From: Vicia villosa
Taxonomy: Eukaryota; Streptophyta; Magnoliopsida; Fabales; Fabaceae
Assembly: GCF_029867415.1 (NCBI RefSeq)
Contig: NC_081183.1
Coordinates: forward strand, 57,858,336 to 57,922,335
Length of the DNA stretch: 64,000 bases
Direction: 5' to 3'
A model generated the notes under the pieces. That model was given only the letters and a program-made list of their open reading frames with translations. It was not told the origin of the DNA and did not search any database. Position 1 is the stretch's first letter. Each line of letters begins with the position of its first letter. A program made the translations under genes and the position numbers. Positions 1 through 11,748 of this stretch are shown one piece after another.

Positions 1-429
1 AAATAACAGAACAAATTACAAGAAATCTCCTAGAACTGATATTGCACATGTAAATCTAGATGACAATTAAAAAGTTATTTCCACAATATTACTATAAAAT
101 ATCCATTGATTTATCGAATAAAAGTGAAAGCAATGAAAAACTTAAAATCATCCCATCAAATACAACTCTTCAAAGTGGGGATTTGAATATACATTGTACC
201 ATCTAGCTTTGATAATGTAACTGATTAGCAGATTTAATTCCAGTAACCATCACAACTACAACTAAATATTCCATTTAGAGCTACTGCGGAAGAGGTTTAC
301 TTCTTGTAAGCCATAAAGCAAAACTATAGGTGTATTTGGCCCAAGTAATTGTTGGAAAGTTGACTTAATTCTAATTTGCCCCTAGTCACCTTAATTGCAA
401 AAACTTTAAATTTCTGATGTTGCAGCCCC

Positions 430-1290
430 TACCACATTAATACTGTTGGATGTGAGGAGGGGTGCTTAGTCTCACATGTTGTCAGGATCGTGATCTTGAC
501 TAAAGATCGGGGGGTAGCATGACTCTTGCATCATCTAGAAATATAGACTGAATAGTGCTTATAAGTTTGTAAGGATTGGACAGTTCTCACTCTCACAAGT
601 TGGTTTTGTGGGTTGGTTTAGGCTCAAAGCCTAATATCTAGATTGATATCAGAGTTCATCCTAATTACAGAGTGGGGCCACATGCATCGTCTGTGCTCCA
701 TGTGCATAGGCCTGAGCATGTGAGGGGATGTTGGGAATTCACCTTGATTATAGTATGGTCCACCACTAGGCACCTTTAATGTGACAACTTTAGGTTACCT
801 TCATTGCAGCCTAGTCTACAGCACTTTCATTGTGTTTGATGTGAGGGGGTGTGTTAGTCCTGCATCACCTAGATATATGACCTAAGTAATGTTTAAAATG
901 TTTGGACAATCATCGACTTATAAGGCACTTAGGCGGTATTGAGTTATGCCCTAATCCCAAAATTTAGTATTGTATCAAAATCTATCCTTGCTCTGTTTTG
1001 AGGGCACCCACTCAGTACAAGCTCCAAGTGACTTGTGCATTAGGGGATTTTGGAAAGCTGCTTTAATTGTAATTTTGCAATCTGCCTCTAACCATCTTAA
1101 TTGTGGAAACTTTGTGCTGCCTCCATCACATCCTCCAGCACCTTCATTGTGACGGGTGTGAGGTGGCAAGTTTAGTCCCATGATGGCCTATATAGTGCTT
1201 AAAAGGCTTGGGCATTCCACATCTTACAGAGTTGAGTTAGGCTAATGCCCAAATTTTAAAAAATATCAGAATCAAAGTTTTACATAAAAA
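430..1290 (+). repeat. Three degenerate copies of a short TRIM-like legume repeat
   Basis: Three diverged direct copies lie near 440-660, 835-970 and 1150-1285. Each runs from a TGTGAGG...TTAGTCC(T/C) start, through a 'tag.tat...gtgcttaaaaggcttgg' stretch, to 'gttgagttaggct..atgccc', and one ends in a tRNA-like 'tatcagagt' word near 645. This pattern (short, a LTR-like start with TTAGTCCCACAT, a primer-site-like end) resembles TRIM or solo-LTR remnants common in legume introns. Family assignment is inference; the repetition is visible. Confidence 0.45.
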
Positions 1291-1609
1291 AATTTATATA
1301 GATTCAATATTTAGTATAATCAGAAAGTAAAGGGGCGTCTAATTTACAAAGCATAAATTGATTATTGAAGCATGAAAGCAGTACAAGGATGATCTAAAAA
1401 AAGTATGTACCTACTAAGATGATCTAAATTAATTAAGAACACACTAAGTGCTAACTTGAGTAAATGAGACAAAAAGACTAAATAATTTTTCTTAAATTAT
1501 ATGTAGAACCCAATACACATGTTACAGAAGAAAATGCCTTTTGTGTTCTATTTTCTACATTTATCAATGAAAGCGCAAGTCTTTTGGAAGTTTAAGCAAA
1601 CCAACATTC

Positions 1610-1745
1610 AAGCATGTTTCATACTTGATAAGAAATGTGGTTGGGCCTAACTCAACCCTACAAAACCAATTTGTAGGGTGAGCATTGCCCCCACTTATAA
1701 AGACATATTCAGGCCATATATTGTCCAATGTGGGACTCTTAACAA
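1610..1745 (-). repeat. TRIM-like LTR remnant
   Basis: Read on the minus strand this block begins with TGTTAAGAGTCCCACATTGG and ends in 'gttgagttaggcccaacc'. It is the same dispersed repeat type as the three plus-strand copies to the left but better preserved. TGTTxxxAGTCCCACAT is a typical start of small non-coding plant LTR elements. It sits inside the NUP205 intron and would be transcribed in sense with the gene. Confidence 0.45.
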
Positions 1746-1851
1746 TACTCAATGAACAGATATTCAAAGGGAATACACAGCTGCATCTGCTTTTCGAATG
1801 AATTACTTTTGTTAAAAAGAAACAGAGAAAAATATAACTTGGAAAATGAAC

Positions 1852-4800
1852 CTGAAAGGCAGCAGTTCGAAGAACTTTCTCCAGTAAAAACTGAAAGACA
1901 TTATTTGAAAAAATGACTTCTAAGCATTGACTGAGGTAACCCATTTCATTTGAAGAAGTACTAGAAATAGTTTCCCTTGTTGCAACACCATCTTGTATTA
2001 ACATCAAATGTACCACCCAAGCAAGCTTTATGCCACCAGTAAATCCCTCAACAATTGGATCATTTCCAGTAGCCATTACCTGAAGCATAAAAGGAAGTCA
2101 ACAGCATTCCAAATTGATACCATATATTTTATAAATTACCAGTACAAAGAAAACAGAATTATCTTTCATCTTACAAGTTCATGAAATTCATGTCTGAAGG
2201 ATGTATTAGAAGAAAGGACAGATGCTTTGTCAGGCACTGTACCCAAACCATCTGAAACAAATGCAATCACAAGAGCAAATAGAAGGCTAAAGGTAATCTG
2301 CAAAAGCATGTGAGTGTGAAAAGTGTGAGCAAGCAACACAAATTTTACGAGCAAAAGACATGAGCCAATAAATCAAATTCGGATTGAATGGATTCCAAGA
2401 GTTGAGATAACAGTCACTGAGTGGGTTTATGTTTAAGGTTTAACTGCAAGAGTATGCCTCTGCCTAAATATTTCTCCTAAGGCAATGCTTTGATGAAATG
2501 ACATGTTAACACCAAAGACCAATACTAAGTCCATCATAATGAGTCCAATGTGTAAGAAAAGCTCATTTCACCATAAGGCATAAAAGAGGAAGACGAATGA
2601 AATTCACTGCTAACATAACATCGTACACACAAAATGTGTCTGATTGTTTTAATGCTTATGAAGTTTTGAAAACCAAATTTGTAATGCTTCACTGAAAACA
2701 AAACAAATACTGAAAAATCCAGCAAAAGAGTAAGCACAAGAACCTGATGTTTTATGGGAGTATTACTCTGACTAACTTCAGAAGCACTATCCTTCAAAAC
2801 AGAGAATAAATCTTTTACATCCTTAGGATCTGAAAACAAAAATGTTTCACTTATGATATCAATCAAAATATTCAGAAAGCATAATAGATGACAGAGGCCA
2901 ACAGTAGACCAAGTAGTACATCAGCAATCACATAGCTATCAGAAAATCAACATGGAAGACTGTTACGCATACTTATTCGAACAATCAGAACAGAAAGGAC
3001 AAGGCAATGTCCCAAAATAAGTCTTTCTCTAGAGACCACTGCCTGCCTCTCCACAAGAGAACCTCTTGAATCAATAACATAGCGCTCACACTGAGGACCT
3101 CCCACACCAGAAGGCTCTTCTCTATTGAGTTCCTACATCCAGAAAAGAAATTTCTCAGAAAAACGTTAGTTACAAGGTGGAGGTGCAATATGACAAGTCT
3201 TTCCACTAATTATACACTATAGAGGCAGGAAATGGGAACCCTACTCACGTGCTACACTTACATCGTGCAGATTAAATAACAATAAACCCGCTTATTTCAG
3301 TAGCAACACTAAATTAATACTTCCAGGATCTAAGATTGTGATGATTTAAACATATTACTCAGAAAGAAATATAATATGTTCATAATGTATTAGGGCAAAC
3401 CAACCAAAGATTGTGAACCAGGTGCAATAATTTGTATAAGGGACCAAGTGCAACAAAAAAAAAAACAATATTGATAATACAGGCAGGATAATTGAGTTGA
3501 GATTGAAAAAAAAAAATTACGGATTGAATTAATTTGTTATTAATAAACAAATGACATATTTACACTACTTGCACACAAATATTGAGCACGTGAATATAAA
3601 TTGTCGGTCAAAAATACCCAGAATTCCCAAAATCAAAATTTTATAAATGACGATAAATATTTCTAGTTGAATTGAAACTATATCCTAATTTAGAATTTAA
3701 TCAGGAAGGTTAAAGCAAAAAAAGAAAGAAAAAAATCATCTATATCAAAATACAGACCTTGATAAGAGATATCAACCGCTGTCTAAGTCCAGAATTGATA
3801 ACATCCTCTAGATATTTTTGTATGTCAACCAAAATATCATCTTCAAGTCCCTGATCAAGCACCACAGCCTATATGGAAAACAACATATAGTTATTAACCA
3901 AAAACAAGAGAACCAAATCAATGCCCAAATGAACTTTAACAACAACTGAGAAAGCAAAAAATATACCCTCAACAGAAGATGGAGAGATGTTATCAGATAT
4001 CTTCTTTCTGTATACCAGAGTCCTGCTGCAAGCCGTAGAATTTCCAGCGGTTCCCTACCCATTAAACCCCACTAAAAACAAAGCATCAATAAATAACTGA
4101 ATAGATGCTTACACCATTTAATAGCTTTCAATTTATATTGATTCCCCCATTCTGAATATGAGTTGAAGGGGAAATTTAGACTAGGCTGGATTTCTTTTAA
4201 GTATTGTTGTGTTTAGACTCTCTGTTGAGCATGTATTTTTGTTAGATCTTCAGATTGTCACCTAGAGATATGTTCTAACCATTTAAATATTATACATATT
4301 GTAGCAGAACTAGATCTTTTTAGAATACAGTTACAGATTCAGTTCAGAATATTTTCTCTTTCTAAAAACTTCACCTCAACCCCACTTGCATTCCCTATCA
4401 TTTTCATGTCAGTTACTAAAATCTGACACTTACTTTTAAGAAAACTCTTTTAAAACTATTTTCTTTATAAATTACATGTTAATTATATAAATAAATAAAT
4501 AAAAGTCTAGTATTTGAAATATGATGCAATAAAGTATCAACATAAAATATAGAAGTTAATATTTGCAGCCATACGATCAAGGATTCATTGCTAGTGAGTA
4601 TGTGTGCATACATTTTTACATAAATAAAGGAGCAACATAAATCTACCTCCTGATTAGCCGATACTAGCAAGCGAACGCAGTCTACTTCATTTAGATGCAG
4701 ATCATCGCTCAATTTGAGTGCCTGTTCTTCATAAAAGCAGATGTTAGAAAAAGGAAGGAGAATGAAAGTGAAACTACACTTTGCAACCCACGCCATAATG

Positions 4801-6629
4801 AGCGTACACATGTCTAATATGTAAACCAAATAAATAAATTAGTAGTAAGATAATATTCATAAAATTGCAAATCTTTGTCAATGAATCCTATAGACAAAAT
4901 ATGCTAGGAAACAAAATAAAATAAAAACAAATTAACAATTCAGCAGAGAAAGAAATATCAAAACACAAACCACAAGAAAATATTAAAATGATTGTCATAT
5001 AACTATAACATGTAGAGTGTGGTTAGCTTTGGGCATTTGTGAAGGATCCATGCTTACTGCTGATTGAGGTGGTATCTGCTGTATTAGAGTGGTGCAATCT
5101 TGTTGTGCTTTGATAAAGATTTTGCCTCGTGGCAACAGCACTCTAGTCAAGCACACATGGTTTGAACAGTGAATTTGGCAAAGCCAAGCAGTAAAAAATC
5201 TCTAATTTGAATTTAAAAGATAGTAGAAAACAAGGTTAAGTAAAATAGAGGAGGCAAAACATTAGCCACCATTTGAACTAACATGCCCTTTTTTCTTCTG
5301 TCCATATTTATGTATTTCAGCATATTCTCTGATAGTTTAATACTTTCTCGTTTGATTTGAAATCTCGGTTCATTTTTGGGATGATCTGTTTTTAGTTCTT
5401 TGTCTCGTTTGATTTGAAATCTCGGTTTACTTTTGGGATGATCTGTTTTTTAGTTCTTTCCCTGTTTCTCCAGGCATTTATAGCCCATGTGACCGTAAGA
5501 GTGCCTTTTTTCCATTTTCCTTGAGTCCTTGACCAATCATTTCCCACAGTGTCAACATGCTAGTGACGAGACATTTGAAATGAACTATGCCCTTGTAGAA
5601 AAAATGATGCATTGAATAACCTAGCTTTGCCTTAATAATCTATATCGATTCCACCATTATATACATGTAACATTCGGAAAAGAGTTAAAGAAATTACTTC
5701 TAAAAATAATGAGAAGCTCGATTACACAAACCAACGATACACAAACACCAAGACTATGTTTGGAGGTTGGGTTTGGGAGGGAAAGGATGGAAAGGGCTTA
5801 TTTTCCATTCCTTCAAATTTTTTAAATCTCTGAATAAGTCTATACATAGACTTAACCCTCAAAAACCCACCTCACAAACATACCCTAGAAGATGTCAGAC
5901 CCAACCTTGTTCCAATTTTATTATATGCTCAATGAAAATCCATTTCTAAAAAGTTACTGTTTGCATTAGCTTGGTCTTAGCCTTTTCATACTAGAGACAG
6001 AAAATATTAACATAATAAATTCTTTTTTTGCGGGGAGTAATGTCTCAAATGCTATACGATAAATGTTTTAATTAGTAAAGTAAACACAGATTGCAAGTAG
6101 TCACGGAGAAGTATTATCATATACACAAGACATAAAACAGCTAGAAATAGCACTTAGTGCCCTAGTCTCGCTACCATTTTCTTCTTGCTCTAAACCCTAA
6201 ATAAAGCATCTATCATTTAAGCTTATACTAGTTCGCAAAAAACCATGTAAGATGCAACAGAAAAAATTGTGCAAACGAAAAACTCACAATTTGCACATCC
6301 TGGTCATCAAGAGTGATGAGAGTAGAATCTTGAAGTCTAAGAGACTTTGACTGAACTTGACTTCGATCAGAAGGCTTTGGAGGCTGAACAACAACAAAAA
6401 CAACAAATAAACAACAGCATGAGATTATGAATAGAGCGAGCTTCAATTCGGTGAAATTGTAAAAAAAAATAAAAAATGAAAGATGTACCGGATAGGATAG
6501 AAGGGATTGGAAGGAGGGAAGAGAAGTGCGAATGGCGTGCAAGACTTCGACTCGTTGCGATGCTGTTGGTGGCGAGGAACCGAGAAGCGCTGATTCCAAC
6601 GTGGCTAGAAGCTGCTTCGGAGACACCAT
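1852..6629 (-). CDS. NUP205: Nuclear pore complex protein NUP205, N-terminal 375 codons (exons 1-9)
   Basis: NUP205 is a large alpha-helical scaffold nucleoporin of the inner ring (Nup192/Nup205 family, about 1,850 residues in plants). Nine exons join in one frame: 6629-6489, 6383-6288, 4721-4647, 4071-3967, 3868-3758, 3132-2973, 2829-2744, 2297-2175 and 2079-1852. All introns are GT-AG. Recognisable plant NUP205 segments in order are MVSPKQLLATLESALLG, LSDDLHLNEVDCVRLLVSAN, GREPLEILRLAAGLWYTERR, ERYVIDSRGSLVERQAVVSR, PKDVKDLFSVLKDSA, SDGLGTVPDKASVL and FSNNVFQFLLEKVLRTA. The start chosen is the ATG before VSPKQ; an in-frame ATG lies seven codons upstream at 6650. No internal stop or frameshift was found, so the gene looks functional. 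The remaining C-terminal 80% lies outside the window to the left. Confidence 0.93.
4722..6287 (-). other. NUP205 intron 2 (1.57 kb)
   Basis: This intron separates exon 2 (ending ..LDDQDVQI) from exon 3 (starting ALKLSDD). It has GT and AG borders on the minus strand. It is AT-rich and holds a 57-bp tandem duplication at 5346-5459. No transposon with clear ends and no coding sequence was recognised. The other introns are short (95-625 bp): 6384-6488, 4072-4646, 3869-3966, 3133-3757, 2830-2972, 2298-2743 and 2080-2174, and show nothing but AT-rich sequence. Confidence 0.8.
5346..5459 (+). repeat. 57-bp tandem duplication in NUP205 intron 2
   Basis: Two adjacent copies (5346-5402 and 5403-5459) begin TCTCGTTTGATTTGAAATCT and end in 'ttagttcttt'. 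They differ at only a few bases and a T-run length. A recent local duplication with no evident function. Confidence 0.85.
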
Positions 6630-6989
6630 TTGTGCCAGTGATGAGATCAAACCCTAAGTTACAGAAGAGAGAAAGTGAAAGAGAAAACAGTGAAGTGTAG
6701 TCTCTGCGTTGGATGTAAGGTATTATTTCGATTTTGGGGCGGGAACCAAATAAATTTTAGGCGAAAACAACAGATTTGCAGCTCAGTGTGGACTGTGGAG
6801 CTATTATGCAACCTTAAACCCTACCGAGCAAACGTACAAAACCTCTCCTTTGTTATTCTTCTTTTTTATTTTAATAAATAAATAAATAAACAAAATAAAA
6901 CAAATGAAACTTTTGAATTGGAAATTTGGAATACATAAAACAAAAACAAAATCAAAAAATATAGTTTGACAAACAAAAAAATATTTCTA
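6630..6989 (-). promoter_or_regulatory. NUP205 5' UTR and upstream region
   Basis: This is the interval between the NUP205 start codon and the LINE remnant. No TATA box at a convincing distance is visible. It contains purine-rich 'gagagaaagtgaaagagaaaa' type sequence just upstream of the start codon (pyrimidine-rich on the gene strand, common in plant 5' UTRs), then AT-rich DNA with 'aataaataaataaa'. The usable upstream region is only about 350 bp before the LINE begins, so promoter elements may extend into transposon-derived DNA. The transcription start cannot be placed. Confidence 0.4.
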
Positions 6990-7009
6990 TTATCTATTAT
7001 TTATCCAGG

Positions 7010-7583
7010 TGAGATGGCTACTGGGAGACATAAAGTGTTCGTTGATTTGATTGAATTTATCATGGCTTTCCCTCCTTTCATATATTTTGGCGCATCCATT
7101 TTTATTGGTAGGCCTAAAGCTTGTCACTTCCTTTTCATTGCTGATAAGATCAAGCTTAGACTGGCTGCATGGAAAGCTTGTCTTCTATCTATGGCTGGCA
7201 AGGTCCAGTTGGTTAAGGCAGTTATTCTAAGCATGATGGTCCACTGCATCTCTATTTATAATTGGTATGCTGGTATAATAAAGAAAATCGACACTTGGAT
7301 GAGAAATTTCATTTGGAGTATTTGCTTGGATAAGAAGAAGCTTGTCACGATTGCTTGGAAGAATTGTTGCAAAGGTTTTAAAAGAAGGTGTCTTAGTCTT
7401 AAGTCTTTAAAGTCCTTCAATGCTGCCACTTGGATGAGAAATTTCATTTGGAGTATTTGCTTGGATAAGAAGAAGCTTGTCACGATTGCTTGGAAGAATT
7501 GTTGCAAAGGTTTTAAAAGAAGGTGTCTTAGTCTTAAGTCTTTAAAGTCCTTCAATGCTGCCACTGATCAGCATATGTGTTAG
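7010..7583 (+). pseudogene. LINE reverse transcriptase C-terminal fragment
   Basis: The translation has the plant LINE pattern that follows the RT catalytic core: 'FPPFIYFGASIFIGRPK', then 'IADKIKLRLAAWKACLLSMA', 'GKVQLVKAVILSMMVHCIS', then the thumb-region 'TWMRNFIWSICLDKKKLVTI' and 'AWKNCCKGF'. In intact relatives this segment reads YLGVPI..GKP and leads into the connection to the zf-RVT domain. The YADD catalytic motif is not in the window. Residues from TWMRNF to SFNAA occur twice because of a 135-bp tandem duplication, which keeps the frame open. The frame ends at a stop soon after the duplication. Confidence 0.8.
7292..7561 (+). repeat. Perfect 135-bp in-frame tandem duplication
   Basis: Copies at 7292-7426 and 7427-7561 are identical as far as I can read them, starting CACTTGGATGAGAAATTTCA and ending TTCAATGCTGC. 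The unit is 45 codons, so the LINE frame passes through both copies without interruption. The duplication must be much younger than the frameshifts elsewhere in the LINE, or an assembly artefact. Confidence 0.93.
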
Positions 7584-7859
7584 AATTTTTTTAAAAGAAT
7601 CAAAGCTAGTCCATGCTTCAGGCTTCCAGAGTCTTTAGAAATTGAAATAGCATTTCTTATAGTATCAATTCTTTCATATGGAGTAGTGTAAAGGATTTTT
7701 ATGCAATTGTGTTGGAGAATACCACTTGGTTAATTGGAAACGATTCCATGATTAATTTTTTGTTGGACAATTGGTGTGGGGTCTCTCTAACTTGCATGTT
7801 AAACATTCCTAGTGTTTTCCACATAACGCTTACGGTAACGGTACAGAATTGGTCACGTA

Positions 7860-8222
7860 ATGGCGTTTGGTCTATTTCCCGACTTGCAGCAGCTTATTTC
7901 GAACATTCACATTCTTGAGCTGGAAACTGCGGACTTTGTCATTTTGAAGGGTACGGTTAATGGTGAGTTCAATGGCAAGCAAGCCTACGAGTTTATTCAA
8001 AAGCTTCATCCTTCTTCTGGTTGGACGGATTTTCCGTGGGATAGCAACATCCCTCATCCGCATTCTATGTTAGTTTGGAGGTTTCTTCATAACAAAATGC
8101 CTATGGACAAAAATTTCTCATTAAGAAGTATTCCTATTACCTTTAGGTGTTCTCTCTACAAGCTTAGCTTTGAATCTTTGCTACATATTTTCTTCGGATG
8201 TTCTTTTGTGAGATGTATTTAG
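7860..8222 (+). pseudogene. LINE zf-RVT domain remnant
   Basis: The frame carries 'KQAYEFIQKLHP', 'WDSNIPHPHSMLVWRFLHNK', 'MPMDKNF' and 'CSLYKLSFESLLHIFFGCSF', matching the zinc-binding reverse-transcriptase-associated domain (zf-RVT) at the end of plant LINE ORF2 proteins. The family motif is C-x2-C...H-x4-C; here the second Cys is Tyr (CSLY) and the terminal Cys is kept, so the metal site is partly lost. A stop directly follows at 8220-8222. The frame differs from that of the RT fragment, so at least one frameshift lies between. Confidence 0.75.
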
Positions 8223-8539
8223 AATTGGTTGTGGCCAAATTTCAGGGTGCCATGCTTATTCATGATATTTCAGATTGGTTGGCTTTCTTAAAAATCAATT
8301 GGTCCCCTCAAGCCAAGGATGTGGTCTTTTCTCGTGTTATGATTCTCTTCTACCAGATTTAGAGAGTCAGAAATATGAGTAGATATGAGGATGTGAAAAT
8401 TCATTGGAAAACTTGTTCGTTGGTTATTTTGGCTAATGCAAAGTTGGTTGGGAACGGTACCTCTAGATGCTCGAACAACTATATCTCCAACTTTACTCTC
8501 TCAAAAGGCTTTAATATTTGCATTCACCCTAGGAGGCCT

Positions 8540-8900
8540 TTAAAAACTGTTGAGGTTTTGTGGTCTGCTCCTCCCTGTGGTTGGATTAAAGTTAAGATTG
8601 ATGGGCTTGCTCGTGGCACTCCTTCTTTACTTCTTGTGGTGGTATTTTCCGTGATGACAATGCTTGTCTTGTGGGAAGTTTTTGTGCCTGCCTTGGCGAA
8701 GGTTCTTCCGAATCGGCAGAGTTACTAACAGCTTTATATCTATTGAGTAGGTTAAAATGTTTAAATGGAAAAGCTTTGGTTAGAAACAAATTGCTTACTT
8801 GTTGTGAAAGCCTTCTCTAACTCCAATTTAGTTCTCTGGAAGATCATATCTCGTTGGCTTACGTGTAAAACTTATACTTTATCTATAGACTTCATGATTT

Positions 8901-8983
<83 letters not shown>

Positions 8984-9136
8984 ATATATCGGGAAGCCAA
9001 TTTTTGTGTTGATATTCTGGCTAGTATTGGTTTTTATAGTAGGAAATTTGATTGGTTCAATTATGTTTATATTGATATTTTGAAGGATTACCTTTTAGAT
9101 AAGGATGGTATCCCTTGGCTAAGACTTTGTTACTAA
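8540..9136 (+). pseudogene. LINE-type RNase H domain, split by an AT microsatellite
   Basis: The start of the domain is seen as 'APPCGWIKVKIDG' near 8570 (intact relatives have VNTDG). The C-terminal half appears in a second frame as 'LWLETNCLLVVKAFSNSN' and, after the microsatellite, 'YREANFCVDILASIG'. These are the plant RVT_3 / RNase H motifs 'ETDS..V' and 'REAN..AD.LA'. The essential Asp in ETDS is Asn here. An (AT)n tract at 8904-8989 has expanded inside the domain. The remnant ends with a stop at 9136 just before the 3' UTR. Confidence 0.75.
8904..8989. repeat. (AT)n microsatellite
   Basis: About 43 AT dinucleotides with one interruption (TTT at about 8969-8971), inside the LINE RNase H remnant. 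Confidence 0.97.
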
Positions 9137-9228
9137 AGGGTTTTAATTTGGTCCCCCCGTCCTTGTGTTTTGTATTCTCCTTCTCTTTTTGTTTTAATGG
9201 ATTCTTTCTTTTTGTCAAAAAAAAAATG

Positions 9229-9411
9229 TACGGGAGAATATAAGAGGAAAGAAAATATGAAAATAAAATAAGTTTTAGATACTCTAATGTTATTCAGGGT
9301 AACACGCGGTTTTGGACCAAGGAACATGATAAAGGTGGCATCTAAAATTTGGGAAAAATTTACTACTTTTAGGATAGACGGTGGGGATAATAACGATTTA
9401 CATGTGGAGGT
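9229..9411. other. Unassigned spacer between LINE and gypsy element
   Basis: About 180 bp without recognisable coding or repeat structure between the LINE poly(A) and the first base of the gypsy LTR. It ends in GAGGT, the expected 5' half of the gypsy element's 5-bp target duplication; the 3' half lies outside the window. Confidence 0.5.
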
Positions 9412-10926
9412 TGTAACACCCCATATTTTCTGTTTATTAATTTAATTTGGATTTAAATTAAATAATTGGAATTTTAGTATTTTAATTCGGATTTAATTGG
9501 AAAATGATGGAATAGGATTTATTGGGCTTATGGTGTAACGTTAGTAAAAGAGGGGTGCTATTTGGTTAGGCCTTTTACTAAGTTGTGGTCATTTTATTTT
9601 ATTTTTCATAAAATAAGAAAAAAGTCATTTGGGAGAAAAAGGAAGAACACGTGAAAAGGGCAAGAGAAGAGAAAGAAGCAAGAACGTGAAACGAAAGAAG
9701 AGCATTCAAGAAATTCATCGAGGTAAGGGGGGCTCTTCCTTTTAGTATCTCTTATATGGTCTTAGGTAATAGGTAGATTGATGTATGGTTTGATTCAATT
9801 AGATATTGGGATTGTTAGGTTAGGGTGTTATAATTTTGGATTGAATTGATGAAATTGTATGATTGATGGTTATAATGCGTTATTTTTTAGGTATGATGAT
9901 GTATGACTATAAATTCGATGTTTGTGTACCTGTATATGATGTCTGGAATCGTTTTTTAGTGAAAAAGGTGTGAAATCGCAGGTCTGTCGCAGACCTGAGA
10001 ATTGGTAAAATTGCAGGTCCGCTGAGCGGAGGTCTGAAGGAATTCGCTTCTGCCTCGCATCGCTAAGCAAACCTTGCTGCGCGGAGATTTTTCTAAAATT
10101 TTAAAATAGCGTATCTTTTGATCCGTGAATCCTTTCTTAGTGTCGTTTTAGGCGTTATGCAAGTAATTGAATTTTTTATATGATGAATGATGAATACGGG
10201 CAGTGACCGACTTTATTTCTTTAAAACCTGATTTAATTACTTGATGAGAATTGAACATTATGTGTATATGAGATAGGTGTGACAATGTATTCGATGTGAT
10301 GATGAATTGGTTGTGATTATTAATATGATTGTGATGAATACATGATTATTTGAATGATGTTGAAAACATGTACATACTTATTCGGTGATGTGGTGTTGAG
10401 ATGAGTTGTTCATCATGATTCGGTGATGTTTTAAATATGTTATGTGTGTTTCATTCATTCATATGCATTCGGTGATGGATCCCGGTGATGTTTGGATCGA
10501 TGGTGGACATATTTCCCATTGTGCGGAAATTGTGTCGGTGGGCCGTATCTCGAGGAGGCGTAGATCGGTCAGGTGGATTAATTCCACGGTTTATTGGTAC
10601 CACATGCATAGTGTCAGTTGTGTCATATGCATTTTGTCATTTCGTGATTGTATGGATTTCTGTGTTATGTGTTGCAATCTATTATTGTACGAATCGATGA
10701 ATAATAGATGTGAATCTGAATATGTATAGTTGGGTGAACGATATATTATGATGCTTGTTTCTTATGAATTGCATAATATTTACTAACTGCGAATGAGACT
10801 CACCCTTACATATTATCATTTTTAGATTGAGGAGTAGCGACATTAGTGCTTAGTGAGGATGACTCGTAGAGTTTATCCGTTTATGTTGGGTCATGTCGGT
10901 CATGCTTTGATTTTGTAACATTGGGG

Positions 10927-11748
10927 TGTTAGAGCAAGATTTGTTCTGATCAATATTCTTAGTTTTGATGATAACAATGTATATGAATTTTGTATGAGAT
11001 AATGTGGTACTCTAATACTACGCAATTTCCATTTCAGGAATTACATAAAGAGTATGCACAAAATCAGCGCAAGAAGCACTGACTCAGAAGGTTCAGCATG
11101 CAACATCAGAACATGGTCTGGCAAGACATCAGAAGCTGGTCAAGCATAATCAAAACATGATCTATGGAAGCATCAGAAGAACTTGAGACCAGAAGCAGAA
11201 GCACTGAAGTTCTCATGGTTTCACGCTAAGAAGCACTTCAAGGTCAGAAGACAAGAAGATGCTCTGCACCAAGCTGTTTGACTCTGATGATATTCAAACG
11301 TTGTTTACACAAACATCAGATCAGAAGCAAGTACAAGATGGCAGGCTACGCTGACTGACAAAAGAAACGTTAGAAGCTACTAAAGGCAGCGTCAGTAGAC
11401 ACAACGAAAGCAAGGCTCGAGGTAGTTGACAAAAGAGTGAAACATTAAATGCAATGCTGTACGGATTACGCAAAGCATTAAATACTCCCAACGGTCATCT
11501 TCTCAAACGCCTATATATTGAAGTTCTGATGAGAAGCTGAAAAACAACACTTGCGCAAATATACAGAAACGCTGTCGAATTAAAAAAGCTCTTAAACTTC
11601 GTCTTCAACCTCACTACATTACTGTTGTAATATCTTAGTGAGATTAAGCTTAAACTTAAGAGAAATCACAGTTGTGATAATAGCTTTCTAAGAAGCATTG
11701 TAACTCTTAAAAGAATTTGTTTACATTAAGTTGTAAGAACTAGAGTTG
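10927..11748 (+). repeat. SIRE LTR copy a, truncated at its 3' end
   Basis: Starts TGTTAGAGCAAGATTTGTTC and follows the other SIRE LTRs until 'aagaactagagt', where it changes abruptly into post-pol ORF sequence. About 300 bp of LTR end, the primer site and all of gag-pol are missing at this junction. Confidence 0.85.

Larger units (their letters stand above)
1..1851 (-). other. NUP205 intron 9, no exon recognised
   Basis: This stretch lies downstream of exon 9 of the minus-strand NUP205 gene. I looked for the next conserved exon, which in plant NUP205 begins with an acidic Asp/Glu-rich stretch, and did not find it on the minus strand. The intron therefore probably runs past the left edge. 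The sequence is AT-rich and holds three degenerate plus-strand copies of a short legume dispersed repeat (about 430-1290) and one minus-strand copy (about 1610-1745). Nothing else coding is supported; the short open frames at 970-1181 fall inside the repeats. Confidence 0.6.
6990..9228 (+). mobile_element. 5'-truncated LINE (L1-type non-LTR retrotransposon), decayed
   Basis: In order on the plus strand this contains the C-terminal part of a reverse transcriptase, a zf-RVT zinc-binding domain and a plant-type RNase H, followed by a short 3' UTR and a poly(A) tract (about 9219-9228). This is the 3' half of a plant L1-clade LINE ORF2. The endonuclease and catalytic RT core are missing, consistent with 5' truncation during insertion. 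Frameshifts and stops break the reading frame. I could not identify a target-site duplication, so the left end (about 6990) is approximate. Confidence 0.8.

Noticed and set aside
5080..5170. Possible tRNA or snoRNA in NUP205 intron 2.
   Set aside because: No cloverleaf, A/B box pair or C/D box arrangement could be matched.
6476..6700. Plus-strand frame of 74 codons.
   Set aside because: Antisense to NUP205 exon 1 and its 5' UTR.
9412..10926. LTR beginning TGTAACACCC considered as a Cassandra-type TRIM with 5S rRNA promoter.
   Set aside because: No 5S-like box was seen, and the LTR is followed by a primer site and gag-protease-RT of a gypsy element.
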